From NCBI RefSeq assembly GCF_034653355.1, contig NZ_JAYEER010000002.1, positions 248,001 to 312,000 of the forward strand: 64,000 nt of DNA. Direction: 5' to 3'. The position numbers were made by a program, and so were the translations under genes. The DNA comes from Nitrospirillum sp034653355. Its GTDB lineage: Bacteria > Pseudomonadota > Alphaproteobacteria > Azospirillales > Azospirillaceae. The notes below the pieces were generated by a model. It worked only from the letters and a program-made list of their open reading frames with translations. It searched no databases and was not told the DNA's origin. This document shows positions 41,838 through 51,214 of this stretch, piece after piece (the first letter of the stretch is position 1; every line of letters begins with the position of its first letter).

Positions 41838-44800
41838 ATGTACGGAGAGTTGAAGACGTTGCGGCGGCTGTTGATGGGCGCCGCCTCTTGCGCCGCCTTG
41901 GCCGCCACCCTGGCCGCGCCCGCCGCTTTCGCCCAAAGCACACAGCCGGCGGCCCCCGACCCGCAGGCCGCCACGCCCGCCGACCAGAACGGCGGCGTGC
42001 AGGAGATCATCGTCACCGGCTTCCGCAAGTCGCTGGCCGACGCGCTGGAAAACAAGCGCCAATCGAACCTGATCATCGAGTCCGTCACGGCCGAAGACAT
42101 GGGCAAGATGCCCGACCAGGACATCGCGGAATCGCTGCAGCGCCTGTCGGGCGTGCAGATCGACCGCGACAACGGCCAAGGCACCCGCGTGCGCATCCGC
42201 GGCCTGAGCCAGAACGTCACGGTGCTGAACGACGAGCCCTTCCTGTCGGGCCTGGAGGCCTACGCCACCGGTGAAGGCTCGGGCGGCGGCGGCAACACCG
42301 CCACCAACTCCTTGGAAGCCATCCCATCCGACCTGATCGCCGGCGTGGACGTCTACAAGTCGCCCCAGGCCAGCCTGGTCGAAGGCGGCATGGGCGGCAT
42401 CATCAACCTGAAGACCCGCTCGGCCCTGGACACCCCGCAGGGCTGGACCGTGGGCGGCAACTTCCGCATGACCACGGGCGAGCACGCCCGCATGGAAGAC
42501 TGGACCCCCATCGGCGCCATCGTCGGCACCTACAATTTCAACAACAAGATCGGCGTCACGGCGGCGTTCTCCTACTCCGAGACCGACACCCACACCGACA
42601 TGATGCAGGGCCAGAACCGCAGCGGCTGGGCCATCGAGCCGGCGGCCGGCACCTCATCCAACCCCATGGCGACCATCCCGCAGAAGTACATCTCGCCCGA
42701 ACTCCTGTACTTCACCGATCGCGACACCGACCGCACCCGCATCAGCGGCCAGCTGGGTATCGACTACGCCGTCACCGACAGCCTGACCCTGAACGCCGAC
42801 TGGCTGCATTCCACCTACGACATCCTGACCCAGGAAGCGTCGAATAAGCTGTGGTTCAATTCCAACGGCCTGGGCTTGGGCATCGACCCCAGCCAGCCCT
42901 ACAGCATCGACAGCAACGGCGTCATCAAGTCCGCCACCATCCGCGCCCTGGGCGCTGAAGGCGACAGCAACGTGCAGAACGTCCACCTCACGGCGGACAA
43001 CTTCCACTTCGGCGGCAAGTGGGACAATGGCGGGCCGTTCCGCGCCAAGTTCAAGGTCGCCTACGCCACCTCGGAATACAATTCCGACAGCGCGCAGCAG
43101 GACATCGAGTATTCGCAGTACAACGCCGCCCAGCCCTGCGCCACCAGCCCCAACGGCTATTGCAACGCCCCGCTGAACCCCTCGGCACCCGGCGGCAGCA
43201 GCCCCATCAGCCACGGCCCGGCCTATTCCTTCAACTACGTCAACAACGGCACCCTGCCGTCGGTATCGTACAACGCGCCCTACGCCGACCTGATCAGCAA
43301 CCCCAACAACGCCGTCTTCAAGTCGGCCTGGGCGTGGAACATCCACTCCAAGGACGATTTGTGGTCCGGCCATGCCGATGGCGAGTACGACGCCGATTTC
43401 ATCAAGGCGATCAAGACCACCTTCACCGCCGGCGTGCGCTACACCGACGACAAGATCAATTACAGCCTGTCCCACTATGAGCTGGACAAGTCCTCGGCCG
43501 GCCAGACCGGCTACTGCAGCAACGGCACCTGCTATGGCACCTATGGGTACTATATGGACCCGGCCATCCTGAACGAGGGCATGACCAACGCCGCCACCGG
43601 CGCCTCCGCCGGCGGCAACTTCGTGGGCGCCACCGGCGCCGTCTCGCAGACACCGCCGGTCATTCCCGCCCAGACGGCGCTGTCGGCCCCCAACCGGGCG
43701 CAGTTGGTCACCAACTTCTTCCCCACCGGCAACGCGGGCAGCAGCATCCTGGTGCAGAACCTGTCCCAGATGCAGAACCCGGTGCAGTGGCTGCAGGGCA
43801 ACTTCCCGCAGTTCCCGGGCAAGATGGTGCGCGACCCCATCAACTCCTTCGTCATCGAAAGCCAGCGCGTCTCCGGCTACGCCATGGCCGACATGGGCGG
43901 CAAGGAGGACCGCTTCCACCTGAACATCGGCGCCCGCATCGTCGACACGGTGCAGAAGGTGACGGCCGGCGCCCTACCCGCCAATCCCATCTACATCTCC
44001 GACAAATCCTGGGATGGCTCCAACGCCATCACCAACCCCGACGTCATCACGGCGGAACGGCATTACACCGATGTCCTGCCCAGCATGAACCTGGTGCTGG
44101 ACGTGGCGCCGGACCAGAAGGTCCGCTTCTCCGCCGCCCGCGTCATGTCGCCGCCCAGCCCTTACCAGCTGGGCACCGGCGCGCAGTACAACTTCACCCG
44201 TGAGACCAACACGGCCGGCAAGCAGGGCTTCGCCTTCGTGGGCGGCAGCGGCGGCAATCCCAACCTGGACCCCTTCCGCGCCACGCAGATCGACATCGGC
44301 TACGAATGGTATTTCGGTGAACAGGGCGCCCTGACGTTCGGCGGCTTCTACAAGTCCATCGACACCTTCATCCAGACGCAGACCACCTCCATCACCGTTA
44401 TGGACGATTTCGGCGGCAGCACCGCCGGCTTCACCGCCCCCAGCAACGGCGCCGGCGGCAGCATCAAGGGCTTCGAAATCGGGGCGCAGTACGCCTTCGA
44501 CTTCGGGGTGGGCTTCAACGCCAACTACACCTACTCGCTGTCCACCTCGTCCACCCACACCGACTTCGCCCAGGACCTGCCCATCCCCGGCGTGTCGCTG
44601 CACGCCCTGACGGCGCAGACCTACTATCAGAAGGGCGGCCTGGAAGCCCGCCTGTCCTACAGCTGGCGGTCCAGCGCCGTGAACGGCGACGCCATCGGCT
44701 CCACCTTCGCCATCCTGGACGCCACCACCAACAAGTCGGTGACCTACGGCGTGTTCAGCCGGCCCTACGGCCAGCTGGACGCCCAGATCGCCTATCAGTT

Positions 44801-44948
44801 CACGCCTGAGTTCGGCATCACCTTCGAGGCCATCAACCTGACCGATGAGTTTCAGGAGACCTACCTGCAGTTCAAGAACCAGCCCTTCACCTACGTGAAC
44901 GCGGGTCGCCGCTTCATGCTGGGCGGCCGGTTCAAGTTCGGCGGCTGA
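41838..44948 (+). CDS. TonB-dependent receptor (oligosaccharide type)
   Basis: 1036 aa from ATG 41838 (AGGGAGG at 41824-41830); a longer frame from 41769 lacks a signal peptide at its start. Signal peptide to about residue 33 (AAPAAFAQ), TonB-box region VQEIIVTGFRKSLADALENKRQS, plug with MPDQDIAESLQRLSGVQIDRDNGQGTRVRIRGLS, then a long barrel with large Asn/Gly-rich loops. It ends GRRFMLGGRFKFGG. This is the carbohydrate TBDR type. The LacI gene 281 bp downstream and the operator upstream point to sugar-responsive control. Ligand unknown. Confidence 0.9.
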   Translation: MYGELKTLRRLLMGAASCAALAATLAAPAAFAQSTQPAAPDPQAATPADQNGGVQEIIVTGFRKSLADALENKRQSNLIIESVTAEDMGKMPDQDIAESLQRLSGVQIDRDNGQGTRVRIRGLSQNVTVLNDEPFLSGLEAYATGEGSGGGGNTATNSLEAIPSDLIAGVDVYKSPQASLVEGGMGGIINLKTRSALDTPQGWTVGGNFRMTTGEHARMEDWTPIGAIVGTYNFNNKIGVTAAFSYSETDTHTDMMQGQNRSGWAIEPAAGTSSNPMATIPQKYISPELLYFTDRDTDRTRISGQLGIDYAVTDSLTLNADWLHSTYDILTQEASNKLWFNSNGLGLGIDPSQPYSIDSNGVIKSATIRALGAEGDSNVQNVHLTADNFHFGGKWDNGGPFRAKFKVAYATSEYNSDSAQQDIEYSQYNAAQPCATSPNGYCNAPLNPSAPGGSSPISHGPAYSFNYVNNGTLPSVSYNAPYADLISNPNNAVFKSAWAWNIHSKDDLWSGHADGEYDADFIKAIKTTFTAGVRYTDDKINYSLSHYELDKSSAGQTGYCSNGTCYGTYGYYMDPAILNEGMTNAATGASAGGNFVGATGAVSQTPPVIPAQTALSAPNRAQLVTNFFPTGNAGSSILVQNLSQMQNPVQWLQGNFPQFPGKMVRDPINSFVIESQRVSGYAMADMGGKEDRFHLNIGARIVDTVQKVTAGALPANPIYISDKSWDGSNAITNPDVITAERHYTDVLPSMNLVLDVAPDQKVRFSAARVMSPPSPYQLGTGAQYNFTRETNTAGKQGFAFVGGSGGNPNLDPFRATQIDIGYEWYFGEQGALTFGGFYKSIDTFIQTQTTSITVMDDFGGSTAGFTAPSNGAGGSIKGFEIGAQYAFDFGVGFNANYTYSLSTSSTHTDFAQDLPIPGVSLHALTAQTYYQKGGLEARLSYSWRSSAVNGDAIGSTFAILDATTNKSVTYGVFSRPYGQLDAQIAYQFTPEFGITFEAINLTDEFQETYLQFKNQPFTYVNAGRRFMLGGRFKFGG

Positions 44949-45143
44949 TGCCCATCGCCTGTGGGGGGCGGTTCGGCGGCGACGCCGGGCCGGATCCCGC
45001 AGAAATCAGGGGTCCTGTCAGTACCTGCGTTCCGAAGGGCCCCTGATACCGGGGGGCGGCCGGGTTTGGTCGTTCCCTCGGGCCTTCTTCTTGATCTCCC
45101 TTCTTCGCGCATACCCTCTCCCCGGGGACTATGCGCCCACTCC

Positions 45144-45180
45144 GGGCGGCATGATTGCAATCGTGCCGCCCTTTCTTTTT
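45144..45180 (+). terminator. Rho-independent terminator between TBDR and LacI genes
   Basis: GGGCGGCA and TGCCGCCC arms enclose a loop that itself contains GATT/AATC, giving a long stem followed by TTTCTTTTT. It is on the plus strand, downstream of the TBDR gene and 50 bp before the LacI start, so the LacI gene must have its own promoter after it or depend on read-through. Confidence 0.85.
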
Positions 45181-45229
45181 GTGCCATTACAGGGGTAGTG
45201 ACAGCTGGTGCCGAGGGGAGCGATGCCAC

Positions 45230-46303
45230 ATGGGGAATGACGCCCGGAAACCGACGATCATCGACGTCGCCCGCAAATCCGGGGTTTCCATCAAGACCGT
45301 GTCGCGTGTGCTGAACGGCGAGCCTTACGTCAACCGTGCCACCTTGGACAAGGTGATGAAGGCCATCCATGACCTGGGCTACCACCCCAACATGTCGGCG
45401 CGCACGCTGGCCGGCAAACGATCCTATCTGCTGGGTCACCTTTACGGCGATCCCGCCGGCCCCTACACCATGGAAATCCAGGTGGGATTGCTGAACCGCT
45501 GCCGCGCGCGCGGCTACCACCTGCTGATCGAGGAGATCGACTATCGCGGGCAGGATGTGGAGCGGCGGGTGCGCGCCGTGCTGGACTGGCTGCGCCCCGA
45601 CGGCGTGGTGCTGACCGCCCCCATCACCGATGAGCCGCGCGTGCTGTCCGTTCTGACGGAAAGCGGCATACCCTTGGTACGGGTGACGGCGGAAAGCGGG
45701 GGCGACACCTTCTCCTCCGTCTGGATCGATGAACGGCAGGCGGCGGCCGCCCTGACCCGCCATCTGCTGTCGCTGGGCCATCGCCGCATCGGCCTGATCA
45801 AGGGACCCGCCAACCACGGCGCCACCGACCGCCGCCACCTGGGTTATCGCGACGCGCTGGCGGAGCTGGGCATCGCCGAGGACCCGGCCCTGATCGAGCA
45901 CGGCGCCTTCACCTTCCCCTCCGCCCTGCCCTGCGCCGAGCGGCTGCTGAGTTTGCCGGAGCCGCCCACCGCCATCTTCGCCTGCAATGACGAGATGGCG
46001 GCCGCCGTCATCGTCGTGGCCCAGGCGCGGGGCCTGAGTTTGCCCGACGACCTGTCAGTGGCCGGCTTCGACGATTGCCCCATCGCCAGCATGACCTGGC
46101 CGCCCTTGACGACCGTGCGCCAGCCCATGCGCAAGCTGGGGGAGGAGGCGGCGGATTTGCTGATCTCCCGCCTCATGGAACGCCCGCGCGGCGACGCCAC
46201 CGTGCCCCACCGGCTGGTATCGCATGACTTGGTGGTGCGGGCCTCCACCGCCCGGCCAAAAGCGCAGAACCCGGCGCGCCGCCGCGCCAAGAAGGCGGGC
46301 TAG
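45230..46303 (+). CDS. LacI family transcriptional regulator
   Basis: 357 aa. The N-terminal HTH reads TIIDVARKSGVSIKTVSRVLNGEPYVNRATLDKVMKAIHDLGYHPN with the hinge segment SARTLAGKRSYLLGHLYGD. The periplasmic-binding-protein-like effector domain follows (SVWIDERQAAAALTRHLLSLGHRRIGLIKGP, IFACNDEMAAAVIVVAQARG). ATG 45230 is preferred; the preceding 25 codons overlap the terminator. It probably represses the TBDR gene at the site at 41389-41402. The inducer is a sugar of unknown kind. Confidence 0.88.
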   Translation: MGNDARKPTIIDVARKSGVSIKTVSRVLNGEPYVNRATLDKVMKAIHDLGYHPNMSARTLAGKRSYLLGHLYGDPAGPYTMEIQVGLLNRCRARGYHLLIEEIDYRGQDVERRVRAVLDWLRPDGVVLTAPITDEPRVLSVLTESGIPLVRVTAESGGDTFSSVWIDERQAAAALTRHLLSLGHRRIGLIKGPANHGATDRRHLGYRDALAELGIAEDPALIEHGAFTFPSALPCAERLLSLPEPPTAIFACNDEMAAAVIVVAQARGLSLPDDLSVAGFDDCPIASMTWPPLTTVRQPMRKLGEEAADLLISRLMERPRGDATVPHRLVSHDLVVRASTARPKAQNPARRRAKKAG

Positions 46304-46394
46304 GACCAGCCGCGTCGGCAGCCGGCTCCACGGGTGAATGATCGTTCAGGCGATGAGGTTCGGAACGCTTGCGTATGCTGTGCGCCGGCCGTAC

Positions 46395-46414
46395 ACTGAA
46401 CCATATGGTTCAGT
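46395..46414. promoter_or_regulatory. Perfect 20-bp palindrome over the ArsR start codon
   Basis: ACTGAACCATATGGTTCAGT is self-complementary and contains the ATG of the ArsR gene (46405-46407). This is a likely autoregulatory operator for the ArsR dimer, where binding would block initiation. Confidence 0.7.
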
Positions 46415-46761
46415 ATTTAAATCCCCCCCTCGACCTCTCATTCGCGGCGCTGTCCGATGCGACCCGCCGCGGGATCATCGATCAGCTTGGCTGCGGGGAC
46501 GCGTCGATCACCAGTCTCGCCGATCAGTTCCGGATGACGCTGACCGGCATGAAGAAGCACATCCAGGTTCTGGAGCGGGCGGGGCTGGTCATCACGCGGA
46601 AGGTCGGACGGGTGAGGACCTGCGCGCTGGGGAAGCGGGGCCTCACGGCGGAGGCCGAGTGGATCGAGGCGCATCGCAAGCTCTTCGAGGCCCGCTTCGA
46701 TGCCTTGGACGACATCATCAGTGAAATGAAACGGGAGGAAAGCGATGACTCAGCACGTTGA
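46405..46761 (+). CDS. ArsR family regulator
   Basis: 118 aa winged-helix protein. It shows LSFAALSDATRRGIIDQLGCGDASITSLADQFRMTLTGMKKHIQVLERAGLVITRKVGRVRTCAL, the HTH type common to ArsR partners of SRPBCC proteins. It lacks the Cys metal sites of classical ArsR/SmtB sensors. The ATG at 46405 is inside a perfect palindrome. The gene overlaps the SRPBCC gene by 17 bp, so the two are one transcript. Confidence 0.88.
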   Translation: MVQYLNPPLDLSFAALSDATRRGIIDQLGCGDASITSLADQFRMTLTGMKKHIQVLERAGLVITRKVGRVRTCALGKRGLTAEAEWIEAHRKLFEARFDALDDIISEMKREESDDSAR

Positions 46762-47251
46762 CAGTGCAGGTGGTGTGCGGAATCCCACGTCCGTCGAGCG
46801 CAGGGGCGATCGCGAACTCGTCGTGACGCGGACATTCGACGCGCCACCGAGCATGGTCTTCAAGGCGTGGAGCCAGCCGGCGCTGTTCCAGCGCTGGTGG
46901 GTGCCGAAATCAGTCTCCGGCATTTCACTCGTCTCATGCGAAATGGATGTCCGTACCGGCGGAAAGTATCGGCTGGAATTCGCCGCCGGCGGTTCGGACA
47001 CCATGGCCTTCCACGGCAAGTATCTCGAGGTGGTGCCGAACGACCGCATCGTCTGGACCAACGACGAGGGTGACGAGGGCGCGGTCACGACCGTGACCTT
47101 CAAGGACCTGGGCGGGAAGACGCTGCTGACTTTCCACGAAGCCTATCCATCCAAAGAGGCGCTTGAGGAAGCGCTGCAGGGCTCGGCGGCCGCATTGCCG
47201 GAGCAGCTGGAGCAGCTCGGCGAATTGCTTTCCAGCATGGGCGGGATCTAA
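46745..47251 (+). CDS. SRPBCC (AHSA1-like) domain protein
   Basis: 168 aa START-fold protein. It shows RELVVTRTFDAPPSMVFKAWSQPALFQRWWVPKSV, RTGGKYRLEFA and TVTFKDLGGKTLLTFHEAYPSKEALEEAL. This family forms hydrophobic ligand pockets and is commonly coupled to an ArsR gene as here. Its own ligand is unknown. It ends four bases inside the convergent ABC ATPase gene region (stop at 47251, opposite stop at 47248). Confidence 0.86.
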   Translation: MTQHVDSAGGVRNPTSVERRGDRELVVTRTFDAPPSMVFKAWSQPALFQRWWVPKSVSGISLVSCEMDVRTGGKYRLEFAAGGSDTMAFHGKYLEVVPNDRIVWTNDEGDEGAVTTVTFKDLGGKTLLTFHEAYPSKEALEEALQGSAAALPEQLEQLGELLSSMGGI

Positions 47252-47937
47252 CGGGCCAAGTCGCGCAGAACCGCCACGGTCGCCGCCGCCAGGGTGGGAT
47301 CGGCGCGGACCCCGGACGGCACCGCCTGGTCGAACAGCAGGCGGGCGGGACCGGGGGACAGGACCAGCACCCGGTGGGCCAGGGCCACCGCCTCCGCCAG
47401 GTCGTGGGTCACCAGCAGGGTGGGCACCGGCCGGCGCAGGAGGTATTCCGCCAGAACGGCGCGGGCCAGACGCTGGTTGCCTTCGTCCAGGGAGGCGAAG
47501 GGCTCGTCCAGCAGCAGGGCCTGGGCATCCACCGCCAGGGCGCGGGCCAGCGCCAGGCGCCGCGCCATGCCCAGGGACAGCTGCGCCGCCCAGACGTCCG
47601 CCTTGGCGGCCAGGCCCAGCCGCTCCAGCAGGCGTTCGCCCTCCGCCCCATCGGCGCCGGCCAGGGCCAGGTTCTGCCGCACGGTGCGCCAGGGCAGCAG
47701 GCGCGGCTGCTGGAAGACGACACCCAACCGGGGACCCGCCCCCTCCCCGCTCCACCGCACCGTGCCCACGACCTCGCGGTCCAGCCCGGCCGCCAGGCGC
47801 AGCAGGGTGCTCTTGCCGCAGCCGGAGGGGCCGACGACGGCCACCACCTCGCCCGCGTCCACGCTGAAGGCCAGACCGCCCAGCACCGGCCGGCCGGACA
47901 GGCGTTTTTCGCGGATGTCGACGGTCAGCCGGGTCAT
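47248..47937 (-). CDS. ABC importer ATP-binding protein (nitrate/sulfonate/taurine type)
   Basis: 229 aa. Walker A is GPSGCGKST, the signature is LSLGMARR (a variation of LSGGMRQR), Walker B is LLLDEPFASLD, and the H-loop is VTHDLAEA. ATG 47937 overlaps the permease stop by four bases. It forms the SsuABC/TauABC-type importer with the two genes upstream on the minus strand. Confidence 0.87.
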   Translation of the reverse strand: MTRLTVDIREKRLSGRPVLGGLAFSVDAGEVVAVVGPSGCGKSTLLRLAAGLDREVVGTVRWSGEGAGPRLGVVFQQPRLLPWRTVRQNLALAGADGAEGERLLERLGLAAKADVWAAQLSLGMARRLALARALAVDAQALLLDEPFASLDEGNQRLARAVLAEYLLRRPVPTLLVTHDLAEAVALAHRVLVLSPGPARLLFDQAVPSGVRADPTLAAATVAVLRDLAR

Positions 47938-48704
47938 GACGCCTTCCACCGCGCGGCCCGCCGTTCCAGCGGTTGCAGGGCCACCCATTCGATGACCTGG
48001 ACGATGAGGATGAAGGCCAGGGCGTAGGCCAGGATGCGGGCCACGTCGAACAGCTGGAAATAGACCTGGATCTGGAAACCGACGCCGTCGCTGCGGCCTA
48101 GCAGTTCCACCACCAGCACGATCTTCCAGATCAGCGCCAAACCCGACCGCGTGGCGGCGAAGAGGTAGGGCTGCAGCTGCGGCAGCACGATGTGGCGCAA
48201 CGTGGCGGCACGGCCAAAGCGGAAAGCGCGTCCCATCTCCAGCAATTCCCCATCCAGGGCGCGCACACCCTCGCGTACCATGACGGCGGTGGTGGGCAGC
48301 TTGTTCAGCGCCACCGCCGTGACGGCCGCCGCCTCCGTCAGGCCGAACCAGACATAGAGCAGGACGATCAGCACCAGGGCCGGCAGGTTCAGCAGCAGCA
48401 GCAGCGCGCTGTCCAGCCACAGGTCCACCGTCCGCCACCAGCCCATGGCCAGGCCCAGCGCCGTGCCCGCCCCCATGGCCAGCAGGAAGGACACGGCCAC
48501 CCGGGCCAGGGTAATGCCGACATGGTGGGGCAAGGCGCCCGACGCCGTCTCCCGCGCCATGGTGGCCAGCACGGTGGAGGCCGGGGGCGCCAGGGGGCTG
48601 GCCGCCAGCCGCCCCGCCACCTCCCACACCAGCAGCAGGACCAGGACGGACAGGGCGCGCACCAGCCAGGCCTGGCGTCCAGTCGTCAAGCCCCGACCTA
48701 CCAA
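47934..48704 (-). CDS. ABC importer permease (nitrate/sulfonate/taurine type)
   Basis: About 256 aa with six hydrophobic segments. The EAA-type loop is in EMGRAFRFGRAATLRHIVLPQLQPYLFAATRSGLALIW. The start is uncertain because only TTG codons are well placed: TTG at 48704 overlaps the stop of the binding-protein gene (TTGGTAG), and TTG at 48689 is an alternative. It sits between the ATPase and substrate-binding genes. Confidence 0.83.
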   Translation of the reverse strand: MVGRGLTTGRQAWLVRALSVLVLLLVWEVAGRLAASPLAPPASTVLATMARETASGALPHHVGITLARVAVSFLLAMGAGTALGLAMGWWRTVDLWLDSALLLLLNLPALVLIVLLYVWFGLTEAAAVTAVALNKLPTTAVMVREGVRALDGELLEMGRAFRFGRAATLRHIVLPQLQPYLFAATRSGLALIWKIVLVVELLGRSDGVGFQIQVYFQLFDVARILAYALAFILIVQVIEWVALQPLERRAARWKAS

Positions 48705-49711
48705 GATTGCGCCGCCTGCCAGAAGGTGCCAGCCGGCAGCGTGTCGCCACCGCCGCCCACCAGCGCCGGTTCGCCCACCAAGGCCAGCACCTGGTACAGC
48801 TGGGCGGCGGCCTCTTGTTCCGCCGGCCCCCAATGGCGGGGAATGCCGCGCCGGTACCAGTCGCGCAAGGCGTCGAACTCCGCATCGCTGCCCGCGTCGG
48901 CCAAGGGGCGCAGCTTGGGCCATTCCACCTCATCCTTGACCAGCAGGTCGCGCGCCTGGCGGCTGGCGGCGATGAAGCCCTCCAGCACGGCGCCATTGGC
49001 CTTGGCCCAGCGGTCGGAGAAGACATAGCCCACCATGGGCGGCGTGCCCTGGACGCCCAGCCCGGTCACCGCGTCCTCAACCGTCAGCAGGCGGCGTTGC
49101 CCGGCCGCCTGACCCTTGGCGGCGAAGGGCCAGTAGGTCAGCAGGGCGTCCAGCCGGCCGGCCGCCAGCGCATTGGCCAGCAGGGGCGGCGCGCCGAAGG
49201 TCTTCTCCGCCGCCTTGTCCAGGTCGATGCCGACCTGGCGTTGGGCATAGGCGCGCAGGATCAGCCAGTTCTTGTCCAGCGGCCCACCGGCGACGCCCAG
49301 GTGGCGGCCGGGCAGATCGGGCACCGTCGCCACCGGCCCTCGGGCCGGCGCCATCAGCGCGCCGGCGGAATTGGAAAAGGGGATGAAGGTCCAGTCCGCC
49401 CCCGATGCCCGCTGCCGCGCCACCCACAGCCAATCGACGGCGATGGTGTCCACCTGCCCCGCCTGCAACGCCACCTGCGTGGCCTGGCCGGTGGCGAATT
49501 CCTGGGGGGCGAGGGCCAAGCCATGGGCTGTGTCCAGCCCATGGCGCCGGATGACGTCCAATTCCCACGACACCGTGCCGTAACGCAGCACGCCCACCCG
49601 CAAGGCCGGCGCGCCGGCGCCATGGGCCTTGAGAGGCCGCAACCCGGCCGCGAAACCCGTGGCCACCAAGCGGCCCAGCAGGCGGCGGCGTGTCATGGTC
49701 ATGGGGGGCAT
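48698..49711 (-). CDS. ABC substrate-binding protein (SsuA/NMT1-like), Tat signal
   Basis: 337 aa. The N terminus MPPMTMTRRRLLGRLVATGFAAGL is a twin-arginine type signal. The mature part resembles aliphatic-sulfonate/nitrate-type binding proteins: LRVGVLRYGTVSWELDVIRRHGLD, FATGQATQVALQAGQVDTIAVDWLWVARQR and RLDALLTYWPFAAKG. It opens the minus-strand importer and is divergent from the Ped-type set. Ligand unknown; divergence suggests a link to alcohol oxidation. Confidence 0.85.
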   Translation of the reverse strand: MPPMTMTRRRLLGRLVATGFAAGLRPLKAHGAGAPALRVGVLRYGTVSWELDVIRRHGLDTAHGLALAPQEFATGQATQVALQAGQVDTIAVDWLWVARQRASGADWTFIPFSNSAGALMAPARGPVATVPDLPGRHLGVAGGPLDKNWLILRAYAQRQVGIDLDKAAEKTFGAPPLLANALAAGRLDALLTYWPFAAKGQAAGQRRLLTVEDAVTGLGVQGTPPMVGYVFSDRWAKANGAVLEGFIAASRQARDLLVKDEVEWPKLRPLADAGSDAEFDALRDWYRRGIPRHWGPAEQEAAAQLYQVLALVGEPALVGGGGDTLPAGTFWQAAQSW

Positions 49712-49939
49712 CCTCCGCGCCCGGCCGGGGCGCCGGACCCAGACTGGTCTCTGGGCTTGTTCCTGGTTTTACCAGCCATTATCGGGCCGCCGGCTTCGCC
49801 CCTGTCAACCCGGCCCCTCTACGACTATAGAATGAGGCAGCACGCTGATTTTTGGCCCTGATTTCCTATGGCGGCCCCGGATGGCACGGGCCATTATCGA
49901 CCGGCGGTCCCTGGTCTGACACTCAAGGAGACGGCGGAG

Positions 49940-51214
49940 ATGCCCAACCGCCGCCATGGCCTGACAGGCATGTATCTCATAGGCGTGTTCCTGTCCGGCC
50001 TGCTGGCGGCCGGACAGGTGGCGTATGCGGCGCCACCGGCCAAGGCGTCGGACGCCAAGACGCCCGCCGCCGCGCCCAAGCCGGAGGCGAAACCCGATCC
50101 GGTCGCCAACATCGCCTACCTCGCCCTGGTGCAGAAACGGGTGCTGCCCTTGAGCTTCCTGGACCAGCCGCCGGAGGATGACGGCGTGCAGGGCGCGCGG
50201 CTGGCCTTGGCGGACAACACCACCACCGGCCGCTTCATCCACCAGGCCTATCACCTGGAAGAAGCGCTGGAGCCCGACGCCGACGCCGTGGTGGCGGCCT
50301 TCAAAAGGCTGTCGGGCCAAGGCTATCGCGCCTTCGTCACCGATGTGCCCGCCGACCTGCTGCTGCGTCTGGCCGATTTGCCGGAGGCGAAGGATGCCAC
50401 CCTGCTGGACGCCACCAGCACCGACGACGTCCTGCGGGGGGCGCAGTGCCGGCGCAACGTGTTGCACCTGCTGCCCAGCCGGGCCATGCTGGCCGACGCG
50501 CTGATGCAGTACCTGACCATCAAGAACTGGCGCGACATCCTGCTGGTGGCGGGCCCCAACCCCGAGGACAAGCTGTACGCCGACGCGCTGCGCAAATCGG
50601 CGCGCAAGTTCCGCCTGAGGATCGTGGCGGACAAGCCCTGGACCTACGACCCGGGCGCCCGCCGCACCGACACCGGCCATTACGCCATCGGGGCGGAGGT
50701 GGCACGCTTCACCCAAGGTCTCAAGTACGACGTGCTGGTGGTGGCGGATGAGGGCGACAATTTCGGCGACGAGCTGGGGTATCGCGCCACCGACCCCAGG
50801 CCCGTGGCCGGCACCCAGGGGCTGGTGCCCACCGCCTGGGCCCGCCCCTTCGAGCAATGGGGCGCCACCCAGCTGCAGGCCCGTTTCCTGAAACAGGCCA
50901 ACCGCTGGATGACAGAGCGGGACTACGGCGCCTGGATGGCCGTGCGCGCCCTGGGCGAGGCAGCCACCCGGGGTGGCAGCGTGGACGGGGCGGCCATGAC
51001 CGCCTATCTGCGCAAGCCTGAATTCGAACTGGCCGCCTTCAAGGGCGCACGGCTCAGCTTCCGCGCCTGGGACGGGCAACTACGGCAGCCGGTGCTGCTG
51101 GCCGACGCGCGGTCGCTGGTGTCCGTCTCGCCCCAGCCGGGCTTCCTGCACGAGACATCGGAACTGGACACGCTGGGTCCCGACCAGCCGGAGACGACAT
51201 GCCATCCAAAGTGA
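49940..51214 (+). CDS. Periplasmic binding protein of the PQQ-alcohol-dehydrogenase-associated ABC set
   Basis: 424 aa from ATG 49940 (AAGGAG at 49925-49930). Signal peptide to about residue 30, then a Lys/Pro/Ala linker. The body reads IAYLALVQKRVLPLSFLDQPPEDDGVQGARLALADN, DATSTDDVLRGAQCRRNVLHLLPSRAMLADAL and RLSFRAWDGQLRQPVLLADARSLVSVSPQPGFLH, typical of the TIGR03863-type proteins that travel with PQQ-dependent alcohol dehydrogenases. No such dehydrogenase lies in the window. It overlaps the next gene by 16 bp. Confidence 0.8.
   Translation: MPNRRHGLTGMYLIGVFLSGLLAAGQVAYAAPPAKASDAKTPAAAPKPEAKPDPVANIAYLALVQKRVLPLSFLDQPPEDDGVQGARLALADNTTTGRFIHQAYHLEEALEPDADAVVAAFKRLSGQGYRAFVTDVPADLLLRLADLPEAKDATLLDATSTDDVLRGAQCRRNVLHLLPSRAMLADALMQYLTIKNWRDILLVAGPNPEDKLYADALRKSARKFRLRIVADKPWTYDPGARRTDTGHYAIGAEVARFTQGLKYDVLVVADEGDNFGDELGYRATDPRPVAGTQGLVPTAWARPFEQWGATQLQARFLKQANRWMTERDYGAWMAVRALGEAATRGGSVDGAAMTAYLRKPEFELAAFKGARLSFRAWDGQLRQPVLLADARSLVSVSPQPGFLHETSELDTLGPDQPETTCHPK

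Noticed and set aside
47248..49026. 592-codon continuous minus-strand frame as one fusion protein
   Set aside because: Only its last 229 codons encode the ATPase; the rest is the permease and binding-protein region read out of frame.
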